A DNA stretch of 64,000 nucleotides from Nocardiopsis eucommiae (GCA_018388625.1 CP074402.1:1240001-1304000), one strand, 5' to 3'. Positions 9,946-20,831 are shown, counted from the stretch's first letter. The notes: generated by a model not told the origin, from the sequence alone. Numbers and translations are program-made.

Positions 9946-10901
9946 TGACCTCAGCCACCGGGGAACTGGACGCCGCCGGGATCGAGCCGGGGCGGCTGCG
10001 CTCCGACTACCTGCGGTGCCGCGCGCTGCACGCCCGCCACGGCCGCACCTACTTCACCGCGACGCGGGTGCTCCCACCCGAGCGCCGCCCCGGCATCCAC
10101 GCCCTCTACGGGTTCGCGCGCTGGGTGGACGACATCGTCGACGAACCCGGCCCCGACACGACGCCGGACGATCAGCGTGCCCGCCTGGACGAGATCGGCG
10201 CCGACCTCGACACCGCGTTGACGGGAGGGGAGCCGCGCGAGCCCGTGCTGCGTGCGCTCGCGCACACGGTGGAGGGGTACGGGCTCCCCGGCGACTACTT
10301 CACCGCGTTCATGGCCTCGATGCGGATGGATCTCGACACCACGGCCTACCGGGACCTGCCGCACCTGCGCGAGTACATGTACGGGTCGGCGGCGGTCATC
10401 GGGCTCCAGGTCCTGCCGGTCCTGGGGACCTCCGCGCCCAGGGAGGAGGCGGCGCCGCACGCCGCCGCGCTGGGGGAGGCCTTCCAACTCACGAACTTCC
10501 TCCGCGACGTGGCGGAGGACCTGCGCAGGGGCCGCGTCTACCTGCCCGCCGACGTGCTGGAGGCGCACGGCGTGGACCGGCCGCTCCTGGAGCGCTGCGC
10601 CCGGGGACGTCGGCCCGACCCGCGCGTCCGTGGTGCCCTCGCCGCGCTCGTGGAGGTCAACCAGGACCTCTACCGCGAGGCAGAACCGGGCGTCGCGATG
10701 CTCTCACCGGTCGCCCGACCGTGTGTCTCCACCGCGTTCCGGCTCTACCGCGCCATCCTGGACGAGATCACCGCCGCCGACTTCGACGTGTGGAGCGTGC
10801 GGCACCGCGTCTCCGACACCCGCAAACTGGCCGTGGCCGCGCCCGCCCTGGCCCGGGCGCTCTGGGCGCGGACCGTGCCCCGGCCCCGGGTCGGCACCTG
10901 A
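9942..10901 (+). CDS. crtB: Phytoene synthase
   Basis: Condenses two geranylgeranyl diphosphates to phytoene; 319 residues, squalene/phytoene synthase family. The first Asp-rich motif is in GFARWVDDIVDE and the second in LTNFLRDVAEDLRRGRVYLP, both with the expected acidic residues. YGSAAVIGLQVLPVLG is the conserved helix between them. ATG 9942 overlaps the crtI stop. Intact. Confidence 0.95.
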   Translation: MMTSATGELDAAGIEPGRLRSDYLRCRALHARHGRTYFTATRVLPPERRPGIHALYGFARWVDDIVDEPGPDTTPDDQRARLDEIGADLDTALTGGEPREPVLRALAHTVEGYGLPGDYFTAFMASMRMDLDTTAYRDLPHLREYMYGSAAVIGLQVLPVLGTSAPREEAAPHAAALGEAFQLTNFLRDVAEDLRRGRVYLPADVLEAHGVDRPLLERCARGRRPDPRVRGALAALVEVNQDLYREAEPGVAMLSPVARPCVSTAFRLYRAILDEITAADFDVWSVRHRVSDTRKLAVAAPALARALWARTVPRPRVGT

Positions 10902-10947
10902 CCCGCCGGTCCGCAAGGGACCGTCAGAGACCCGTTGAGGAGGTCCC

Positions 10948-11954
10948 GTGACACTGCCCGACCCCGAGCCGCGACGCCTGCCGCTGCGGCGCATGCCCAG
11001 AAGCGTCTGGGCGCGACAGCACCCGACCTGGCGCGAGGCCTCGCCCTCGGTCATCGGCGGGGCGCTCAAGCGTGCCCTGGCCCGGCCCTCCGGGAACTGG
11101 TTCGTGCTGGCCGCCAGCTCCGAGGTCCGGACGGACCGGCCCTTCGGCCGGGTGGTGTCCGGAACCGAGCTCGTGGCCTGGCGCACCCCCGACGGGGCCG
11201 TGCACGCCGGTCCGGGTGCCTGTCCCCACCTGGGTGCGCCCCTGTGCCGGGGCGCGGTGACGGAGGGGAACCTGGTCTGCCGCTGGCACGGACTCTCGCT
11301 GGGGCCCGGGGGCATGCCCGGGTGGAGCCCGTTCCCGGCGCACGACGACGGCGTGCTCGTGTGGGTCCGCCTGGACGGGTGCGGGGGAGAGGAACCGACG
11401 GAGGCGCCGGTGGTCCCGGAGCGTCCGAGGGCGGACGCGAGCATCGCGGCGGTGGAGAGCCTGGCCGGACGCTGTGAACCGGAGGACGTGGTGGCCAACC
11501 GGCTCGACCCCTGGCACGGTTCGTGGTTCCACCCCTACTCGTTCGTCGGCCTGACGGTGACCGAGGTCCCGCAGGGTCCGAACCCCGACCCGGACCGTCT
11601 GGTGGCGGACGTGGGGTTCCGTGTGGCGGGCCGCTGGGGCGTGCCCGTGCGTGCCGAGTTCACCTGCCCCGAACCGCGCACGGTCGTCATGCGCATCATC
11701 GAGGGGAGGGCACGGGCAGCGTGGTGGAGACCCACGCCACGCCGCTGGGCGCCGACCGCGACGGGGTCCCGCGCACCGCCGTAATCGAGGCGACTGTGGC
11801 GGTCTCCGGGCGCACCGGTTTCGCCCTGGCCCGGCGCGCGGCCAGCGCGGTGCGACCGGCGATGCGGCTGGTGGCCCGCCGACTGTGGAAGGACGACCTC
11901 GCCTACGCGGAGCGCCGCTACCTGCTGCGCACCTCCGGCCGCTGGCCGGGCTGA
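10948..11954 (+). CDS. Rieske [2Fe-2S] protein of the carotenoid cluster (DUF5914-type, CrtV position), one frame break
   Basis: Protein of about 335 residues with a Rieske iron-sulfur motif: C92-x-H94 and C111-x2-H114 (ACPHLGAPLC ... LVCRWHG). It then has a long C-terminal region without a recognised catalytic motif. It occupies the place called crtV in Streptomyces griseus crtEIBV. The frame breaks at the G run 11703-11706; one extra G gives IIEGEGTGSVVETHATPLG. Start GTG 10948 follows GAGGAGG. The biochemical role is not established from sequence; an oxygenase or electron-transfer step on the carotenoid is possible. Its 3' end overlaps the convergent crtU end by 37 bases. Confidence 0.8.
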
Positions 11955-13490
11955 CGGAAGGACCGGGCCAGAGCCCTCAGGACCGCGCCCCTCCCCTGGC
12001 GGGGCACGGTCCACAGGTCGTGTCCGGGCGTTCCCCAGCGCGACAGCAGCGCGTTGGCGGCGCTCAGTCCCGTGGTGGCCGCCCCCTCCATGAGGGCGAC
12101 CGGCAGGTCGACCCGGACGTGGTCGCCCGCCACCACCAGGGTCGGGTCCGGTGTGGTCACCGTGCAGCGGTCCCGGTAGCCGCCGGGAGGGAACAGCGCG
12201 CAGTCCGCGCGCAGCTCGTGCCGGGAGTCCACCTCGCGCGCCGGGGCCAGCTCCGGGTAGACCGCCGTCGCCTGCTCCCAGAGCGACTTCCGCTCCAGGT
12301 CGGGGTCGTGGTCCTCGGGCAGCGCGTAGGCGTGCAACTCGACCACGGAACCTCCGGTGCGGGCGGCCCACGCGCGCGCCTGGTCCTCGTAGCGGTCCAG
12401 GACGCTCACGTTGTCGAGCGTCGGATACCCGGCGGTGGCCAGGAAGGCCTGCCGGTGCGGCCGCACCGGGCGGTCCAGCCAGTACCGGGAGACCAGGAAC
12501 GGCGGAGCGGAGGCGACCCCCGCGACCCGTGCGCGCCAGGCCGCCGTCCCGAGTCCGGGGAGTCCGCCACCAGGGCGCGCAGCCCGCGCGGGTCGGTGGC
12601 CAGCACCACCGCGTCGAACTCCTCCCGGCGGGACCGTCCGACGTCGCGCCAGGTGAGCGCGTGACGCAGGCGCTCCCCACGGGTGACCCGCTCCACCCGC
12701 ACCGCCGTCCGGAACCCCACTCCAGCCCGGCGCAGGTACCCCTCCAAGGGGTTCCACAGGGCCTGGGGAAGGGCGAACGCGGCACGTCGAACACCAGGCC
12801 CTCGGACGAACCGAGGAAGTAGACGTGGAACATGACCGCCATCTCGGCGGCGGAGAGCCGTTCGGGCGCGGCGAAGAAGCTCCGGCTGAAGACCTCGAAG
12901 GCCAGGTGGCGCGCGGTGCGCGGAAAGCGGGTGACCTCCAGCAGGTCCCGGGCGCTCCGGTGCCCCAGGCGGTCGTGCACCCCCGGGACGTCCACGTCCA
13001 GGAACTGGAGCACCGCCGGGAGGTTCACCGCGGCCAGTTCCGAGACCGGGAAGCTCCGGCTCGTGGCCGCCAGCGCGACCGCGTTCCACGGCGGAGTGGT
13101 GGGAAGACCCGAGAAGCGGTCACGGGCCCCGGAGCGGTGCACCAGCGGGTAGTCGGGCAGCGGCACCAGCGAGTCCAGGTCGGGATCCGCGCGCCGGAGC
13201 AGCCCCCGCAGGTTGTAGTACTGGCGGAAGAAGGCGTGGAACCCGCGGCTCATGGTCGCCGTGCCGCCGTCGGCCAGAGTGGTGTCCCACCCCCGGAGAC
13301 GACCGCCCAACCCCTCCTCGCGCTCGAACACCACGGTGTCCACCCCGCGCTCCGCGAGCCCGCAGGCAGCCGCCAGCCCGGCGATGCCGCCGCCCACCAC
13401 CGCGACCCGTGGCGCGCGCTCCGGGGGCGGCCCGGACGGGGCGGGGGCGACGATCCGCTCGGCCCGGGGGTCGTTGACGTCGGGGTTCAC
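11918..13490 (-). CDS. crtU: Carotenoid desaturase/methyltransferase-type flavoprotein (isorenieratene synthase-like), two frame breaks
   Basis: FAD-dependent protein of about 525 residues expected to convert the beta-ionone rings of beta-carotene into aromatic rings. The Rossmann motif VAVVGGGIAGLAAACGLAERG is followed by EREEGLGGRLRGW; MSRGFHAFFRQYYNLR is a family hallmark. The frame breaks near 12781 (two Gs where three are expected) and at the G run 12557-12560; corrections restore VFDVPAFALPQALW and ADSPGLGTAAW. GTG 13490 overlaps the crtT stop (GTGA), so the two are coupled. Name based on family and cluster context. Confidence 0.85.
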
Positions 13491-14221
13491 GGCCGGGCTC
13501 CCACGAAGGTGTGCGTGATCCCGTAGCGCCAGCCCGGCATGGGCGCGCTGGCCACCGCTCCCAGCCCCGCCGCCCGCATCCGCTGCAGCAGGGCGGCGCG
13601 GCCGTCGAAGTCCAGGACGCTCCGCCAGAGGTACCGGAACAGGTCGTCCCGCCCGGTCAGGGCGCGGCCCGCCGGGATCACCACGCCCCAGCACACCGCG
13701 CTCCACACCGCGCGGGCGGAGGCGGAGTCGGCCACGGAGTACTCGTGCAGCGCCAGCCGCCCGCCCGGACGCAGCAGCGCCCGAACCCTCGCGAGGAAGG
13801 CGTCCGGATCCGGGACGTTGCGCACCAGGTAGGAGGCGAACACCGCGTCGGCCGGGCCACCGACCACCTCCTCGGCCCACTCCGGGGTGAGGTCCTGGGC
13901 GCGCGCCAGGTGGAAGCCGACACTGCTCGGCCACCCCTTGGCCTCCGCCTGGCGGAGCATGCCCTCCGAGGAGTCCACGCCGACGATCCGGGCCATGGGG
14001 TACTCGCGTGCGAGGGCGGCGGTCGAGGCCCCGGTGCCGCAGCCCAGGTCGACCAGCACCTGGTCCGCGCCCCGGTTCGGCAGGAAGAGCCGACGCGCGG
14101 ACGTGCGCAGGTCCCGGTGGTAGCCGGGGCTGGACGCGACCAGTCGGTCGTAGGCCGGTGCGGCGAGGTCGAACTCGTCGGTCACGGTGGCGGTCTTCAT
14201 CCGCTCTGTCGTAGTGGTCAT
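13487..14221 (-). CDS. crtT: Class I SAM-dependent methyltransferase of the carotenoid cluster
   Basis: A 244-residue methyltransferase with motif I LVDLGCGTGASTAALA (residues about 57-72) and motif II VGVDSSEGML. It is upstream of crtU and overlaps it by four bases. Streptomyces griseus has the same crtT-crtU-crtY grouping. The exact substrate in carotenoid formation is unsettled in the family. The ATG at 14221 is chosen; a MKTATV start seven codons later is possible. Confidence 0.85.
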   Translation of the reverse strand: MTTTTERMKTATVTDEFDLAAPAYDRLVASSPGYHRDLRTSARRLFLPNRGADQVLVDLGCGTGASTAALAREYPMARIVGVDSSEGMLRQAEAKGWPSSVGFHLARAQDLTPEWAEEVVGGPADAVFASYLVRNVPDPDAFLARVRALLRPGGRLALHEYSVADSASARAVWSAVCWGVVIPAGRALTGRDDLFRYLWRSVLDFDGRAALLQRMRAAGLGAVASAPMPGWRYGITHTFVGARP

Positions 14222-14286
14222 CGGTCCTCCGGAAACGGTCGGGGTGGACGGGGGACTTCGACCGCCGTAGGGGCCATGCTGGGAGG

Positions 14287-15515
14287 ATGGCCGACTACGA
14301 CGTGGTGATCATCGGAGCGGGAGCCGCAGGGCTCACCTTGGCCCATCGCCTCGGGCAAATCAACGATCGGCGCGACCCACCGCTCAGAACGGCGGTCCTG
14401 GAGCCCCCGCCCGGTCCGCACACGCCGCCCCGGCGGACCTGGTGCTTCTGGGAGGCCGGTCCGGGGCCCTGGGACCACCTGCTCGCCGCCTCGTGGGAGG
14501 ACCTGTCGGTCATCGGCCCGGACGGCGCGGAACACCGCTCCCCGGCGGGACCGTACGCCTACAAGATGCTGCGTTCCACCGACGTGGACGCGCACGTGCG
14601 CGCGGCGGCCGGTGCGGCGGTCGAGTTCCGGCCGCTGTTCGTACGGGACACGGAGGACGGGCCCGAGCACGCCACCGTCCGGGCGCTCGCGCCGGGAGGG
14701 GAGCACCTGCGCCTCACCGCCCGCTGGGTCTTCGACTCACGGCCCCCGGTACGCCCCAGGGCGGTCGCACCCGCCTGCTCCAGCACTTCCGGGGATGGTT
14801 CGTCCGCATGAAGGACGACGCCTTCGACCCCGCCGCCGCGGTGCTCATGGACCTGCGCCCGCCCCAGCCCGCACACGGTGTGGCCTTCGGCTACGTGCTT
14901 CCGCTGTCCAGCCGCGAGGCTCTGGTCGAGTACACCGAGTTCGGCCGGGAGGCGCTCACCACCGCCGAGTACGAGCGGGCCCTCACGGACTACTGCGAGC
15001 GGAGCGGGCTCCACGGCGCCCAGGTCACCGCCTCCGAGCAGGGCGCCATCCCCATGACCGACGCGCGTCCGCGCACCAGGGTCGGTCGGCGGCTGTTCCG
15101 GATCGGCGCGGCGGGGGCGCCACCCGGCCCTCGACCGGCTACACGTTCAGCGGCACGGCCCGCCAGACCGCGGCGGTCGCGCGGGCGCTGGAACGGGGCC
15201 GGGTCCCGGTGCCGCCGGTGCCGCACCGCCCCAGGCACCTCGCCATGGACGCCGTCATGCTCCGCGCGCTGGACAGCGGCAGGGTCGCGGGCGCCGACTT
15301 CTTCACCCGGCTCTTCGCCGCCAACCGGCTCGGGGACGTGCTCGCCTTCCTGGACGGGGACTCGCGCCCGCCGCGCGAGTTCGTGATGGGGCTGACCACC
15401 CCCGTCGCCGCGATGTCCCTGAGCACGGCCGACCACCTCTGGTACTCACTGCGCTCGCGGGTCCCGGCCCCGTCGCGCGAGGGGTGTCACGGCGCGGTCG
15501 GGGGTCAGCCGCTGA
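14287..15515 (+). CDS. crtY: Lycopene beta-cyclase, two or more frame breaks
   Basis: Flavoprotein that cyclises lycopene ends to beta-carotene; about 410 residues, CrtY type. The N-terminus DVVIIGAGAAGLTLAHRL is the nucleotide-binding motif and RRTWCFWE is typical of CrtY. Breaks at C run 14743-14747 and G run 15113-15117 each need one extra base (giving SRPPGTPQGGRTRLLQHF and IGAAGGATRPSTGYTF). As written, the last frame runs to 15607, about 100 bases into litR. Two further missing bases at 15469-15472 (CCCC) and 15480-15483 (GGGG) would end it at 15515, a normal length, so that end is used here. Confidence 0.85.
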
Positions 15516-16431
15516 GCGTCCGCACGCTCTCGGCGAGGGAACCCAGGTGCCCGTCCGCCAGCCGCAGGGCGTCCCCGGTCCCACGCCAGCCGGGGCCGGC
15601 CGTGTAGAGCGCGGTGCGCTCGGGCGCGGACACCGTCGCGCGGGCCGTCGCCACCAGCGTCTCCGTGTCCTGCTCGCCGCTCGTGTGACACCACAGGACC
15701 ACAGCGCGCGGGCCGATCCGGCCGACCGTGCGGACGGTGGCGTCGGTCGGGGTGCAGGGCCCCAGGACGCGGTGGGGGAGCCCCGCCTCGCGCAGGGCCG
15801 CCGCCAGCGCCTCCACCGGGAGGCTGTGCGCCTCGTGCGGCACGCAGGCCAGGACCACGGGACGGGCACGGACGCGGGGGACCGTCGCCGGAGCGGGCAC
15901 GCGGCGCAGCACCGAGGACACGCTCCACGAGAGCAGGTGCTCCACCTCGACGTAGCGGCGGGTGTCCTCCCATCGGCGGCCCATGCCGTACAGCAGGGGC
16001 ATCGCCAGGTTCTCCCAGGCCGCCACGGTCCCGTGGCGCTCCACGGCGGCCTGGAGCAGGTGTTCCACCAGGTCGGAGTCCATGCGCATGGCAGCCCTGG
16101 TCAGGCCCTGGAGGGTCGGGGTGTGCTCGCGCACGGCCGTGGGTAGGGCGACGGTAGGCCGGGTGCCGGGGCCGGTGGCCTCGGCGCGCGGCTCCGGAAC
16201 GGCGGGGGCCGTGGCGAGGATCCGCAGGGCGGCCTCGGCCGCGGGAACGCCCTCGCCGACCAGGTGACACAGTGCGCGGAGCCGGGCGACGTCCGCCGGT
16301 GCGTACCGCCGGTGCCCGCCCGGGCTGCGCTCACGGGGACCGATCCCGTAGCGCCGGTCCCAGCTGCGCAGAGTGGTCGGCGCGACGCCGAGGAGACGGG
16401 CGACGGCCCCCGGGCCGAGAGCTTCGGTCAT
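15505..16431 (-). CDS. litR: MerR-type regulator with B12-binding domain (LitR/CarH light-sensor type)
   Basis: A 308-residue protein with an N-terminal MerR winged helix (residues about 5-70: VARLLGVAPTTLRSWDRRYG, then GGHRRY). A middle four-helix B12-binding domain and a C-terminal cobalamin fold follow. The CarH signature W-x9-EH is present as W154 and E164-H165; an E-x-H pair (E200, H202) sits where CarH has its axial histidine, but the following residues are SLP rather than xxG. Such proteins bind adenosylcobalamin and leave DNA when it is photolysed. Convergent with crtY; likely controls the carotenoid genes. The name rests on architecture and context. Confidence 0.88.
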   Translation of the reverse strand: MTEALGPGAVARLLGVAPTTLRSWDRRYGIGPRERSPGGHRRYAPADVARLRALCHLVGEGVPAAEAALRILATAPAVPEPRAEATGPGTRPTVALPTAVREHTPTLQGLTRAAMRMDSDLVEHLLQAAVERHGTVAAWENLAMPLLYGMGRRWEDTRRYVEVEHLLSWSVSSVLRRVPAPATVPRVRARPVVLACVPHEAHSLPVEALAAALREAGLPHRVLGPCTPTDATVRTVGRIGPRAVVLWCHTSGEQDTETLVATARATVSAPERTALYTAGPGWRGTGDALRLADGHLGSLAESVRTLSG

Positions 16432-16524
16432 GGCACCCCAACACGTTGCGAAAGCGGTGCGACTTGTGACGCGGGCCGCTGACCTCCGACTCTAGGACCT
16501 GAGAGCACCGAAAGGGGCGACGAC

Positions 16525-17099
16525 ATGGATCTGGACACCTCGCGCCGGGCGGACCGGCGGTTGGACCACGTCTACCGGATCGGGGCCGGGCTCACCGGGC
16601 TCGTCCTGGTGGGTTTCGGCAGCGCCGGCATGATGATCAGACTTCCGTTGTTCGACACCCAGGGCGAGGTGGTCGCGGGGCTGTCCACGAACGGCGCCCT
16701 CAGCTTCCTGTCCATCGCGATCGGTTCGCTGCTGGTGGGCGCGGCGATCCTGGGGGCAAGTTCGCGTCGACGGTGTGCGTCACGGTCGGCGGGGGCTTCC
16801 TGGTGAGCGGTCTGGTCAACCTGATCCTCATGAGCACCGACTTCAACATCCTGGCCTTCAGCGTCCCCAACGTCATCTTCAGCTACGTGGTGGGCCTGGT
16901 CCTGCTCACCTTCGGGATGTACGGCCGGTTCACGGGGAACCTCCCGGAGGACAATCCGTTCCGGCGGTACCGCCACCCTGAGGAGGACGCGGCGAAGGAG
17001 AATACCGACGTCTCCCCGGCCGAGGGCGGTGCCCACGGCGTGCCCGGACCGCGATCGGCCCGTGAACGCGAGGACAGCACCGAGGAGACCAGGGGATGA
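16525..17099 (+). CDS. DUF4383 membrane protein, one frame break
   Basis: About 190 residues with four predicted membrane helices (GLTGLVLVGFGSAGMMI, SFLSIAIGSLLVGAAIL, VGGGFLVSGLVNLILM, VIFSYVVGLVLLTFGMY) and an acidic charged tail. This matches the DUF4383 family, function unknown. The frame breaks at the G run 16752-16756; one extra base gives ILGGKFASTVCVTV. It starts 93 bases from the divergent litR and overlaps the next gene by ATGA, so the pair may be light-regulated with the cluster (inference). Confidence 0.8.
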
Positions 17100-18573
17100 G
17101 CGCGCCCTCGGGGAGACTGGCCCTGGTGACCGGGGCGAGCGGGTACATCGGCGGACGGCTCGTCCCCGAACTGCTGGCCGCCGGGTACCGGGTCCGCTGC
17201 CTGGCCCGCACACCCGAGAAGCTGCGCGACCACCCCTGGCGCGCCCGGGTCGAGGTGGTCCGGGGCGACGTGGTCTCCGGGGAGGGGCTGGCGGAGGCGT
17301 TGGCCGGTGTCGACGTGGCCTACTACCTGGTGCACTCCATGAGCGGCGGCAGCGACTTCGTGCGCACCGACGCCGAGGGGGCCCGCCGGTTCGCGGAGGC
17401 GGCCGGGGAGGCGGGGACCGGACGGGTCGTCTACCTCGGGGGCCTGGCCCCCGAGGGCACGGAGCTGTCGGAGCACATGGCCTCGCGGGAGGAGGTCGGG
17501 CGCCTCCTGTTGGAGGCCCCGACCCCGGCGGTGGTGCTGCGCGCCGCCGTCATCCTGGGGTCGGGGTCGGCCTCCTTCGAGATGCTCCGCCACCTCACCG
17601 AACGGCTTCCGGCGATGACCACCCCCGATGGGTGCGCAGCCGGGTGCAGCCGATCGCGGTGCGGGACGTGCTCCGTCTGCTGGTGCGCGCGGACGAACTC
17701 CCCGAGGGGACCAACCGCACCTTCGACATCGGCGGACCGGAGATCCTCAGCTACGCCGAGATGATCCAGAGGTTCGCCACCGTGGCCGGGCTGGCTCGTC
17801 GACTGATCCTCCCGGTGCCGGTCCTGTCGCCGGGGCTGTCGAGCCTGTGGGTGGGTCTCGTCACGCCGGTGCCGCCCTCGGTGGCCCGGCCGCTGGTGGA
17901 GTCGCTGCGGCACGACGCGGTGATGGGCGAGGACGACCTGGCGGAGGCCCTGCCGGACCACCAGCGGATCGGGTTCGACGAGTCGGTCCGGCTGGCGCTG
18001 CGGCGGATCGACGAGGACCGCGTGGACACGCGCTGGTCCTCGGCGGCCTGGCCGAGCGCCCCCTCCGACCCACTGCCCACCGACCCCGACTGGACCGGCG
18101 GGAGCCTGTACACCGACCGGCGGGCCCGGTACGTGGACGGATCTCCCGAGAGCCTCTGGCGGGTGATCGAGGGGATCGGCGGCGACCGGGGCTGGTACTC
18201 GTGGCCGCTGGCCTGGGCCGCCCGGGGGTGGATCGACCTCGCTGTCGGCGGGGTGGGGCCACGGCGCGGGCGCCGCGACCCGCAACGCCTGCGGGTGGGC
18301 GACTCCCTGGACTTCTGGCGGGTGGAGGAGATCGTCCCGGGTGAGCTGCTGCGGCTGCGCGCGGAGATGCGCCTTCCCGGCCCGGCCTGGCTCGAGCTGC
18401 GCGTGGCCCGCCTGGAGGGGCGCACGGTCTACTGCCAGCGGGCGCTGTTCCATCCGAGGGGACTGTCGGGGCACCTGTACTGGAAGGCGGTCACTCCCTT
18501 CCACGGGATCGTGTTCGGCTCGATGGCGAGCAACATCGCTGCCCGCGCGGAGGAGGAGACGGCCCGGGGCTGA
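17096..18573 (+). CDS. SDR-family NAD(P)-binding protein with C-terminal DUF2867 domain, one frame break
   Basis: About 493 residues. The N-terminal half is an atypical short-chain dehydrogenase (LVTGASGYIGGRLVPELLAA at residues 9-28; VDVAYYLVHSM; later FDIGGPEILSYAEM). The C-terminal half (ARYVDGSPESLWRVIEGIGG onward) matches DUF2867, often fused to this SDR type. The frame breaks at the C run 17622-17626; one extra C restores TTPRWVRSRVQPIAVRDVLR. The start ATG overlaps the DUF4383 stop. The substrate is unknown; hydrophobic-molecule metabolism is a guess from the fold. Confidence 0.82.
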
Positions 18574-18619
18574 GCCCCGGTGGAGGGCCGACGCCGGGAT
18601 GCGCTACGTTGTGGACAGA

Positions 18620-18658
18620 ATTAGCTAGAAATCCGAGAGACTTGGTTTTCGAGCTAAT
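18620..18658. promoter_or_regulatory. Long inverted repeat, candidate operator for the MMPL gene
   Basis: ATTAGCTAGAAA (18620-18631) is mirrored by TTTCGAGCTAAT (18647-18658): 12-base arms with one mismatch and 15 bases between. The AT-rich island contrasts with the surrounding DNA and ends 47 bases before the MMPL start. The TTAGCTA core resembles sites of MarR/TetR-type repressors, but no regulator gene is next to it. Confidence 0.5.
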
Positions 18659-18705
18659 AGGCCACAGCTGGGGCCGCGCCGACGCGTGCCCGGAAGGAAG
18701 TCCCG

Positions 18706-20831
18706 TTGTCGACACGACACGCGCCCCCGCCCCGTCGATCCCGCTGGTGGGTCGGTGCCGCACTGCTGGTCAGCCTGGTGTGGCTGCTCGGTGCGGGCCC
18801 GCTCGGCGCCTTCCTCGGGAAGCTCGGCGAGGTGCAGACCAACGACCCCGGCGCCTTCCTGCCGGTCGGTGCCGAGTCCACCGAGGCCGGTGAGCTGGCC
18901 GAGGAGTTCGACCGTGGCGACACGGTCCCGGCGATCGTCGTCCTCTCCGCCGACCAGGAGCTCACGGGGTCCCAGCTGGCCGAGGCGGGCGCGCTGGGAG
19001 AACGGATCGGGGATCAGTCGTGGGTCTCCGGCGAGGTCGTCGGCCCCCTGCCCGGCACCGAGGACCCCTCCGTCGCCCAACTCGTGGTCCCGATCGGCGC
19101 GGAGAACGACACCGGCGACTCCGTGGCCGAACTCCGGGAACTCCTGGCCGACCACTCCCTCCCAGGGATCCAGGCCCAGGTCACCGGGCCCGCCGGCTAC
19201 GCGGCCGACCTGGTCGCGGCCTTCGGCGGCATCGACTCGACCCTGCTCCTCGTGGCGGTCGTCGCGGTCCTGGTCATCCTGGTCGCCGTCTACCGGTCGC
19301 CACTGCTCCCGGTCCTGGTGATCGTCGCCTCGCTCCTGGCCCTCGGACTGTCGGGAGCGCTCGTCTACGCCGCCGCCGACGCGGGCCTGGTCAGCCTCAA
19401 CGGCCAGAGCCAGGGCATCCTGTTCATCCTGGTGGTGGGCGCCTGCACCGACTACGCCCTGCTCCTCGTCGCCCGCTACCGCGAGGAACTGGCCGTCCAC
19501 GAGCGGGTGCCCGAGGCCGTGCTCGCGGCGGTGCGCGGGGTCACCGGTCCGGTCCTGGCCTCCGGGGGAACGGTGATTCTCGGCGTGCTCTGCCTGCTCG
19601 CCGCCGACCTCGCCTCCACCCGCAGCCTCGGCCCGGTGGTCGCCCTCGGGGTCGCCGCCGCGATGCTCTCCGCCATGACCTTTCTCCCCGCCGCCCTGGC
19701 CCTGTGCGGACGCGCCGCGTTCTGGCCCACCGCTCCGCACCGTGCCCGTGAGGAGGCCGGGAACACCACCGACGAGGTCCTGCGCCAGCACCCGTTCTGG
19801 GGGCGGATCGCCACCACCGTGGCGCGCCGACCGCGCGCCTACTGGCTGGGCACCGCAGCCCTGCTGCTCGCGGCGGCCGTGTTCGCTCCGCAGTTCAGCG
19901 CGCAGGGCACCGGCCAGTCGGAGGTCTTCCGCACCGAGGTCGAGGCCGTGGACGGGCAGGAAGCCCTGGTCCGGGGGTTCGGGGCCGACTCCAGCGCGGC
20001 GCCCGCCCTCGTGGTCGCCAGGGAGGGCCACCTGGACGAGGTCGTGGCCGCGGCCGAGCGGGTTCCCCGGGTGGAGGGGCGGCTCCGGCCACCGAGCCCG
20101 GCCCGCCCGGTGCGGAGGCCCCGCCGCTGGTGGAGGACGGACGGGTCCTGGTCGAGGTGGTGCTGTCCGCCGATCCGGAGTCCCCGGAGGCGGTGGAGGC
20201 CGTCCGCGACCTGCGCGCCGAGCTCGGCACGGTCGAGGGGGCCGACGCGCTGGTCGGCGGGGTGAGCGCCACGGACCTCGACACCCTGGAGACCGCGCAG
20301 CGGGACTTCGTGGTGGTCGTCCCCCTGGTGACGCTGGTGGTCTTCCTGGTGCTGATCCCGCTGCTGCGGTCACTGGTCGCCCCGCTGCTCCTGATGACCG
20401 CCAACGTGCTCTCGTTCGCCGCCGCCCTGGGCGTGGGAACCCTCGTGTTCGACCACGTCCTCGGCCTGCCCGGCGCCGATCCGGTGGTGCCGCTCTTCGC
20501 CTTCGTCTTCCTGGTGGCGCTGGGGATTGACTACAGCATCTTCCTGATGTCCCGCGCCCGTGAGGAGACGCTCGCGCACGGGCACCGGGAGGGGATCCTG
20601 CGGGCGCTCACGGTGACGGGAGGGGTGATCACCTCGGCGGGTGTGGTGCTGGCCGCCACCTTCGCCGCGCTGGCCGTGATCCCGCTGCTGTTCCTGTTGC
20701 AGCTGGCGTTCCTCGTCGCCTTCGGCGTCCTGGTGGACGCCCTGCTGGTGCGGACCCTGCTCGTGCCCGCCCTCTCGTTGGACGCGGGACCGCGCCTGTG
20801 GTGGCCCGGACGCGCGGCCCGGATCCGCTAG
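18706..20831 (+). CDS. MMPL/RND family transporter, one frame break
   Basis: Membrane exporter of about 708 residues, the usual actinobacterial MMPL length. There is an N-terminal helix, an outside domain, then paired blocks of helices (LLVAVVAVLVILVAVY; ILFILVVGACTDYALLLVAR; later FVFLVALGIDYSIFLMSRAR). The GxxxDY motifs in helices 4 and 10 are the proton-relay type seen in MMPL proteins. Start TTG 18706 follows GGAAG. The frame breaks at the G run 20076-20079; one extra G gives VEGAPATEPGPPGAEAPPLV. Substrate unknown; lipids or drugs are typical. Its stop overlaps the convergent aminotransferase stop by two bases. Confidence 0.87.

Noticed and set aside
12000..13490. Several separate small flavoproteins in the crtU region
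   Set aside because: The pieces align end to end as one CrtU-type protein once two single-base losses are restored.
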